Assembly (NCBI GenBank): GCA_050873765.1
Contig: JBNMJK010000005.1
Coordinates: 1 to 59,171 of the forward strand
Direction: 5' to 3'
Source of the DNA: Sodaliphilus sp050873765
GTDB taxonomy: Bacteria > Bacteroidota > Bacteroidia > Bacteroidales > Muribaculaceae
DNA: 59,171 nt
Shown: piece after piece, positions 54,340 to 59,171 of the stretch
Position numbering within the stretch: the first letter of the stretch is position 1
Layout: each line of letters starts with the position of its first letter
Notes under the pieces: generated by a model
The model's input: only the letters and a program-made list of their open reading frames with translations
Told to the model about the DNA's origin: nothing
The model's database searches: none
Made by a program: the position numbers and the translations under genes

Positions 54340-56205
54340 ATGATGATAAAATGTATTATTTTTCTTTTGTGCGCCGCCTCGGCCGTGAGTGTGGCTGCTG
54401 AGCACACCGATTCTACTATGCTCACACTGAATGATGTGGTGGTGACCGGCACACGCTACAAAACTGATGTGCGACATCTGCCTATGGCCATTTCGGTGGT
54501 GAATGGCGCGGCTCTTAACGCTGATTACCGCACCAATGTGCTGCCCACGCTCACGGAGCAGGTGCCTGGTCTGTTTGTCAGTTCGCGCGGTGTGCTTGGC
54601 TATGGGGTGAGCACAGGCGCGGCAGGCGGCATTAAGGTGCGCGGCATTGGCTCCTCGGCCGACCTGCTCGTGCTTGTGGACGGACTCCCCCAATACGCTG
54701 GACTTTACGGCCACCCGATTGCCGACGCCTACCAGACGATGCTTGCCTCTAAGGTGGAGGTGGTGCGCGGCCCTGCCTCTATGATTTACGGATCGAATGC
54801 CATGGGCGGCGTGGTAAATATTGTGACACAGCAGATGGCCACCGACGGCGTTTCCACCAACGTGAACCTGCAGGGTGGCAGCTATGGCACATTTGAGGCC
54901 ACGGCCACGAACCGCCTGCGCAAGGGCAAATTCTCAAGTATGGCAGGGGTGAATTATGGCCGTACCGACGGTCATCGTGCTCATTCGGCGTTTGAGCAGG
55001 TGAGCGGTTTCGCCAAAATCGGCTACGACTTCACCCAGAATTGGAGTGTGACGGGCGATGTGAATGTCACTTATTTTGAGTCGTCGAACCCTGGCGAGGT
55101 GAGCAACCCGATGATTGATAATGACATGTTGATCACCCGTGGCATGGCGGCGCTCTCGCTCACCAACGAGTACCATCGCACGAGTGGCGCATTGCGGGTG
55201 TTCTATAATTGGGGACACCATCATATCAACGACGGTTACCACCCCGGCGGCTCTCCTCGCACGGCTTTTTATCTGCACGACGACCGTATGGGCGGCTTCT
55301 CGCTCTATCAGAGTTGGTGTGCGTTTACTGGCAACCGCACCACGGCTGGCGTGGATTTTCGCCACTATGGCGGCCACGCGTGGAACCGTGCCATGGCCGA
55401 CGGTGCGATCTCCGAAATAGCCAAGCGCAGTGTGAATGAGGTGGCGGGATACGTGGATTTTCGCCAAGACCTTGCTCCATGGCTGATATTCGACGCTGGT
55501 GTGAGGTGGAATCATCATGCTGTGAGCGGCAGTGAGTGGGTGCCACAGGGCAGTGTCACTTTTTTGCTCCCTGGCGATGCCACTTTACGCGCCATTGTGA
55601 GCAAGGGCTTCCGCAATGCCACGCTCCGCGAACTCTATATGTACCGGCCTGCTAACGCCGACCTGAAGCCGGAACGCCTGATGAACTACGAACTGGCATA
55701 TCGCCAGCATCTGCTCCATGGCAGACTGATGGTGGGTGTGAATGTGTTCTACCTGAAAGCCGATAATATGATTCAAACTCAGATGGTTGACGGTCGTCCG
55801 CTGAATGTGAACACTGGCGCTACGGAGAACGCTGGTTTTGAACTTGAAAGTGCTTGGCGCATTAATTCACATTTCACAGCGAGTGCCAACTACAGTTTTC
55901 TGCACATGAGCCACCCGCAACTTTCCGCCCCTGAGCATAAACTATGGGTGGGCGGTGGCTGGGAACAAGGCCGCTTCCGCTTCAATACTGGAGTGCAGTA
56001 TGTGGCAGGACTATACACTGCTACGGGCAAGAACCCCGCCAAAGAAAATTTTGTACTCTGGAACGCCACGGCCAGTTGCCGAGTGGCTAAGGGCATCAAT
56101 GTGTTTGTGAAGGGGGAGAACCTGCTCGCGCAATCCTACCAGACGGTGGCTGGTTTCCCGATGCCAAAAGCCACTGTGATGGCAGGCGCTGACTGGAAAT
56201 TCTGA
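54340..56205 (+). CDS. TonB-dependent outer-membrane receptor
   Basis: 621 residues (620 from the second ATG). Signal peptide about 1-20 (IKCIIFLLCAASAVSVAA). TonB-box-like TLNDVVVTGTR directly after, plug domain about 35-155 (LTEQVPGLFVSSRG, GGIKVRGIGSSADLLVLVDG, MIYGSNAMGGVVNIVTQQ), then a 22-strand-type barrel ending in WKF. No SusD-like partner and no carboxypeptidase-regulatory domain, so it resembles siderophore, haem or cobalamin receptors rather than glycan ones. His-rich strands (WGHHHINDGYHPGG) may suggest metal or haem handling, but this is only a hint. Confidence 0.9.
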   Translation: MMIKCIIFLLCAASAVSVAAEHTDSTMLTLNDVVVTGTRYKTDVRHLPMAISVVNGAALNADYRTNVLPTLTEQVPGLFVSSRGVLGYGVSTGAAGGIKVRGIGSSADLLVLVDGLPQYAGLYGHPIADAYQTMLASKVEVVRGPASMIYGSNAMGGVVNIVTQQMATDGVSTNVNLQGGSYGTFEATATNRLRKGKFSSMAGVNYGRTDGHRAHSAFEQVSGFAKIGYDFTQNWSVTGDVNVTYFESSNPGEVSNPMIDNDMLITRGMAALSLTNEYHRTSGALRVFYNWGHHHINDGYHPGGSPRTAFYLHDDRMGGFSLYQSWCAFTGNRTTAGVDFRHYGGHAWNRAMADGAISEIAKRSVNEVAGYVDFRQDLAPWLIFDAGVRWNHHAVSGSEWVPQGSVTFLLPGDATLRAIVSKGFRNATLRELYMYRPANADLKPERLMNYELAYRQHLLHGRLMVGVNVFYLKADNMIQTQMVDGRPLNVNTGATENAGFELESAWRINSHFTASANYSFLHMSHPQLSAPEHKLWVGGGWEQGRFRFNTGVQYVAGLYTATGKNPAKENFVLWNATASCRVAKGINVFVKGENLLAQSYQTVAGFPMPKATVMAGADWKF

Positions 56206-56220
56206 TTTCTCACGGAAGAA

Positions 56221-56690
56221 GGAGGGTGTTAAGTGGAGAAGTCAAGAAGTTTAGGAAGTGAAAGGAGTTAAGACGGTAGCTTTTTTGAGAAGTTTAAGAA
56301 GTGAAGGAAGTTCGGAAGTTAAGACGATAGCTTTTTTGAGAAGTTTAAGAATTGAAGGAAGTTCGGAAGTTAAGACGATAGCTTTTTTGAGAAGTTTAGG
56401 AAGTTATGGGAAGTTCGGAAGTTAAGACGATAGCTTTTTTGAGAAGTTTAGGAAGTTATGGGAAGTTCGGAAGTTAAGACGATAGCTTTTTTGAGAAGTT
56501 TAAGAAGTGAAGGAAGTTCGGAAGTTAAGACGGTAGCTTTTTAAGTTTAAGAAGTTATGGGAAGTTCGGAAGTTAAGACGGTAGCTTTTTAAGTTTAAGA
56601 AGTTATGGGAAGTTCGGAAGTTAAGACGGTAGCTTTTTTGAGAAGTTTAGGAAGTTATGGGAAGTTCGGAAGTTAAGACGGTAGCAGGAG
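56221..56690. repeat. Nine-copy tandem array of a 48-52 bp unit (site 6)
   Basis: The block GTTAAGACG(A/G)TAGC occurs nine times, starting at 56267, 56318, 56369, 56421, 56473, 56524, 56572, 56620 and 56672. Intervals are 51, 51, 52, 52, 51, 48, 48 and 52 bases. Most units begin TTTTTTGAG and contain three or four internal GAAGTT sub-repeats. The two 48-base units lack GAG plus one base. Not CRISPR: the intervening bases are also repeated. First and last units are partial or diverged. Confidence 0.9.
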
Positions 56691-56699
56691 GGGTGTGGG

Positions 56700-56850
56700 T
56701 GGCCGTGGGTTGGTGGGGCGTGCCTTGTTCGCACTGATATGGTGCTAAATGTGTGGGCGAGCTTTGTTATGCTACTGATGTGTAACTTGTTAACTGTCAA
56801 TTTGAAAGTTGTTTTCACTTTTTCAGTGCTCTCGGCATGCCGCGTCCCTG
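56700..56850. repeat. Dispersed element following the tandem array
   Basis: 56735-56790 resembles 53980-54015 (TATGGTG..TAAA..GTGTGGG..). 56806-56834 matches 45-73. Immediately after comes CGGCATGCCGCGTCCCTG, a truncated form of the palindrome found at five other places. The element is therefore attached to the end of the array. Confidence 0.6.
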
Positions 56851-56879
56851 CTGTGGTGGTGTGGCAAATGACGTGGGTG

Positions 56880-56916
56880 AAATTTTATGGCTGTAAATTT
56901 TACGGCCATAAAATTT
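56880..56916. promoter_or_regulatory. Palindrome 1 upstream of the AAA ATPase
   Basis: Arms AAATTTTATGGCTGTAAA (56880-56897) and TTTACGGCCATAAAATTT (56899-56916) are complementary at 17 of 18 positions, around one central T. Probable operator or structured leader. Confidence 0.7.
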
Positions 56917-57009
56917 GATTTATACCGCTCATGTTTATGTCATTCACCTTGATTTCTGATTTTTTTTATTGATTCCTTGTAAAAAATTTGATTTGCTGTG
57001 ATAATGTTC

Positions 57010-57048
57010 GTAATTTTATGGCTGTAAATTTTACCATTATAAAATTAC
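57010..57048. promoter_or_regulatory. Palindrome 2 upstream of the AAA ATPase
   Basis: Symmetric about 57029: 15 of 19 base pairs match, arms GTAATTTTAT / ATAAAATTAC plus inner GTAAA / TTTAC. It shares the core ATTTTATGGCTGTAAATTTTAC with palindrome 1, whose centre is 131 bases away. It ends ten bases before the ATPase start codon at 57059, so it could block translation or transcription. Confidence 0.7.
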
Positions 57049-57058
57049 GTATGTAAAA

Positions 57059-58417
57059 ATGAAGAAATTCTACGATCGAACACTGGAGATGAGCCGTCTG
57101 AAAGAAATTCAGCGACAGGCTTATACGGATTGCTCTCGCTTTGTGGTGCTTACAGGCCGCAGGCGCGTGGGCAAAACAAGTTTGGTGCACCGCTTGATGC
57201 AGGAAACAGAGGCGGAAGCCCCCAGTCTTTATTTCTTTGTGAGTAGAAAGACTGAGGCGGTGCTTGTGGAGACCTTTTCGGAAGAGGTGAGGGCAAAGCT
57301 CCATGAGTTTGTTCCTGAAGGCATTGCCACTATGCGTGACTTGATTCAGCTTCTGCTGGAGATCGGAAAGCGCAGAAAGTTCACCGTTTTTATGGACGAA
57401 TTTCAGGAATGGGACAATGTGAATGCAGGTGTGTTCAGTGATATGCAAGAGCTGTGGGACAAGTACAAGAAAGAAACACGGGTTTGCTTGATTGTGTCGG
57501 GTTCAATTTTCCGTATGATGGAAAAAATTTTTAAGGACGAGCAGCAGCCTCTTTTCGGACGCAGTGATTGCACCATACAGCTTATGCCATTTCCTACGGC
57601 TACGATGCGTGAGATTCTTGGCGACTATAAGCCAGACTACACCAATGATGAACTGCTGGCTTTATGGACCATCACTGGCGGTGTGGCTCGCTACATCGAA
57701 CTACTGATGAATAATGGTTGCACCAGCGTGGAAAAGATGATAGCGTATGTGTGCTCCAGTGCCGACAGTTTTTTTGTGACTGAGGGTAAGAATATACTTG
57801 TGCAGGAATTTGGCAAGCAATATGGCACTTTTTTCAGTGTTTTGGGCCAGATTGCTCGTGGCGATGTCACACAGAGCCAAATTGAGGCCGCCACGGGAAT
57901 GAAGAGTCTGGGTGGCCAGTTGCGGATTCTGGAAGAGAACTATGATATTATTAGAAAAAAACGTCCGATTGGTGCAAAAGTAGGCAGCCAGACGGTGAGG
58001 TTTGAGATTAAGGACAACTTCTTTCGCTTCTGGTTTCGCTATATCTACCGAAATGAACAATTAATCGAGATTCAGAATATGCAGGCGCTTAAAAAAATCA
58101 TGACCGACGACTACACCACTTTTTCAGGCATTGCCCTCGAACGCTGGTTTAGGCAAAAAATGATAGAGTCGTGTGCGTATCGCCAAATTGGAGGCTGGTG
58201 GAAATCGGGCGGTGTCAATGGCAAAGGCCATGTTGATGACTTTGAAATCGACATTGTGGCCGAAACGCTTGATGGTGAGGTGGAGGCTTACGAAGTGAAG
58301 CGTAATCCACTGAGGTATAGCCCAAATCGCTTGGCGGGGAAAGTGGCAGAGATGCAACGCCACCTGTTCAAAGGAAAGCAGATTCGCCAAATCGGCCTAT
58401 CGCTTAACGATATGTGA
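57059..58417 (+). CDS. Archaeal-type AAA ATPase with C-terminal DUF234-like domain
   Basis: 452 residues. Walker A GRRRVGKTS (33-41), Walker B FMDEF with Asp113/Glu114, sensor-like LIVSGSIFRMM (about 147-157), FGRSDCTIQLMPF. Middle winged-helix region (about 255-305) and C-terminal DUF234 / nuclease-like part (FRFWFRYIYRN, then a later E-x-K element GEVEAYEVKRNP, about 400-415). Many such genes are scattered in multicopy in archaeal and Bacteroidales genomes; their function is not established. Lacks a signal peptide. Lower GC than neighbours in its upstream region. Bounded by palindromes upstream and a shared terminator downstream. Confidence 0.85.
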   Translation: MKKFYDRTLEMSRLKEIQRQAYTDCSRFVVLTGRRRVGKTSLVHRLMQETEAEAPSLYFFVSRKTEAVLVETFSEEVRAKLHEFVPEGIATMRDLIQLLLEIGKRRKFTVFMDEFQEWDNVNAGVFSDMQELWDKYKKETRVCLIVSGSIFRMMEKIFKDEQQPLFGRSDCTIQLMPFPTATMREILGDYKPDYTNDELLALWTITGGVARYIELLMNNGCTSVEKMIAYVCSSADSFFVTEGKNILVQEFGKQYGTFFSVLGQIARGDVTQSQIEAATGMKSLGGQLRILEENYDIIRKKRPIGAKVGSQTVRFEIKDNFFRFWFRYIYRNEQLIEIQNMQALKKIMTDDYTTFSGIALERWFRQKMIESCAYRQIGGWWKSGGVNGKGHVDDFEIDIVAETLDGEVEAYEVKRNPLRYSPNRLAGKVAEMQRHLFKGKQIRQIGLSLNDM

Positions 58418-58434
58418 TAGCATGGAAATAACAA

Positions 58435-58497
58435 AGGGCGCGGAACAGCTCCTGGAGTTTCGTTGAGAAACTGGAGTGCTGTTCCGCGCCCTATTTT
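58435..58497. terminator. Bidirectional terminator between the ATPase and lysS
   Basis: Perfect 15-base-pair stem AGGGCGCGGAACAGC (58435-58449) / GCTGTTCCGCGCCCT (58478-58492). A further inner pairing GAGTTTC / GAAACT lies in the loop. T-run on the plus side (ATTTTGTTTT) and TTTGTTA on the minus side, so it can serve both convergent genes. Confidence 0.9.
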
Positions 58498-58561
58498 GTT
58501 TTGCGTTCTTTCTCCCTTGCGCCCTTGATGTAAGGTGTGGGGGCTTTGGGAAATCTGTGGG

Positions 58562-59171
58562 TTATTCCTTCGGTGCCTCTGGAAGTGTGGCGGCAGCGGC
58601 TTCCACCCATGCCTTCACTTCGTCAACCACAGGCACTTTCAGTCCCAACTTATACTTCTTGTTGATGTCGAGCAATTCCTGGAACAACTTGCCCGGACGG
58701 TCGAGACGGCCAAGAGCCTCCACGGTGAGGTAGCCCGCCTTTTGGATTGGTGCCACCCATTCTGCTGGCACACCGATGGCGGTGTAGGCCTCTTCCTTGT
58801 CGCGCTTTGCCACCTTTTCGGGGCGCATCTGTGGGAAGAGCAGCACGTCTTGTATGTAGCTGTGGCCGGTCATGAGCATCACAAGGCGGTCGATGCCAAT
58901 GCCAATGCCGCTTGTGGGGGGCATACCATACTGGAGGGCGCGCAGGAAGTCCTGGTCGATAATCATGGCCTCGTCATCGCCCTTGTCGGCAAGGCGCATT
59001 TGTTCCACAAAGCGCTCTTCCTGGTCGATGGGGTCGTTGAGCTCGCTGTAGGCGTTGGCAAGTTCCTTGCCGTTCACCATGAGTTCAAAGCGCTCGGTGA
59101 GGCCGGGTTTACTGCGGTGCATCTTGGTCAGCGGCGACATTTCCACCGGATAGTCGGTGATGAAGGTGGGC
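58562..59171 (-). CDS. lysS: Lysyl-tRNA synthetase, 3' part
   Basis: The coding frame runs off the right edge, so only the last 202 or so residues are seen. Class II catalytic end: DYPVEMSPLTKMHRSKPGLT, ERFELMVNGKELANAYSELN, DPIDQEERF, and motif 3 GMPPTSGIGIGIDRLVMLMT, FPQMRPE. After the catalytic core comes an extension of about 75 residues (from AKRDKEEAYTAIGVPAEW), which is typical of Bacteroidetes LysS. The ATG-looking or GTG codon at 59146-59144 is internal and not the start. Confidence 0.95.
   Translation of the reverse strand, partial: PTFITDYPVEMSPLTKMHRSKPGLTERFELMVNGKELANAYSELNDPIDQEERFVEQMRLADKGDDEAMIIDQDFLRALQYGMPPTSGIGIGIDRLVMLMTGHSYIQDVLLFPQMRPEKVAKRDKEEAYTAIGVPAEWVAPIQKAGYLTVEALGRLDRPGKLFQELLDINKKYKLGLKVPVVDEVKAWVEAAAATLPEAPKE

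Noticed and set aside
56221..56690. CRISPR array from regular spacing of a repeated core
   Set aside because: The sequence between cores is also repeated nearly identically, so there are no unique spacers, and no cas genes are visible.

Overview
This window reads as a chromosomal segment of a Bacteroidota bacterium of the order Bacteroidales, perhaps a Muribaculaceae- or Prevotellaceae-like gut species. The signs are the TTTG-N20-TAnnTTTG promoters, weak Shine-Dalgarno sites, several secreted proteins with type IX secretion (T9SS)-style C-termini, SusC/OmpA-type outer-membrane proteins, and a division and cell-wall (dcw) cluster in Bacteroidetes order. The family-level placement is inference from style only.

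Layout. 1-1094: a decayed acyltransferase pseudogene and a heptamer repeat locus. 1095-10446: four secreted or surface proteins (a Cthe_2159-like beta-helix protein with dockerin-like repeats, two choice-of-anchor-J proteins in tandem, and a third with a sorting tail). 10796-14845: an Lrp/AsnC regulator, a formylglycine-generating-enzyme-like lipoprotein-type protein, and a PorZ-like propeller. 14958-23000: dnaX, an alpha/beta hydrolase, a pdxJ-exbB-exbD-tonB operon, and nadK with a YgjP-like metallopeptidase. 23116-26103: a large TonB-type outer-membrane receptor. 26708-27979: serS. 28310-44015: a dcw cluster on the minus strand in the order rsmH, ftsL, ftsI, murE, mraY, murD, ftsW, murG, murC, ftsQ, ftsA, ftsZ, with no mraZ, murF or ddl. 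44266-53680: a LysM glucosaminidase, cdd, a PAP2 phosphatase fused to a probable beta-barrel, a second PorZ-like protein, a two-gene operon of unknown function, and an MsbA-like ABC exporter. 54340-58417: a TonB-dependent receptor, a long repeat array, and an archaeal-type AAA ATPase preceded by two palindromes. 58562 to the end: the 3' part of lysS.

How it works together. The dcw genes build and partition the septal wall. The ExbB/ExbD/TonB set would energise receptors such as the two found here. The two PorZ-like proteins and the sorting-domain proteins point to an active T9SS surface-protein pathway.

The most unusual material is outside the genes. A family of intergenic repeats recurs at six or more places. 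It is built from a 7-8 bp unit (AGAARTT and relatives), a conserved GTTAAGACG core often present as inverted copies, and a GGACGCGGCATGCCGCGTCC-type palindrome followed by CTAC. One locus expands it into nine copies of a 48-52 bp unit. In coding sequence, the most striking oddity is a tandem duplication of about 112 residues in the N-terminal (pedestal) part of FtsI.
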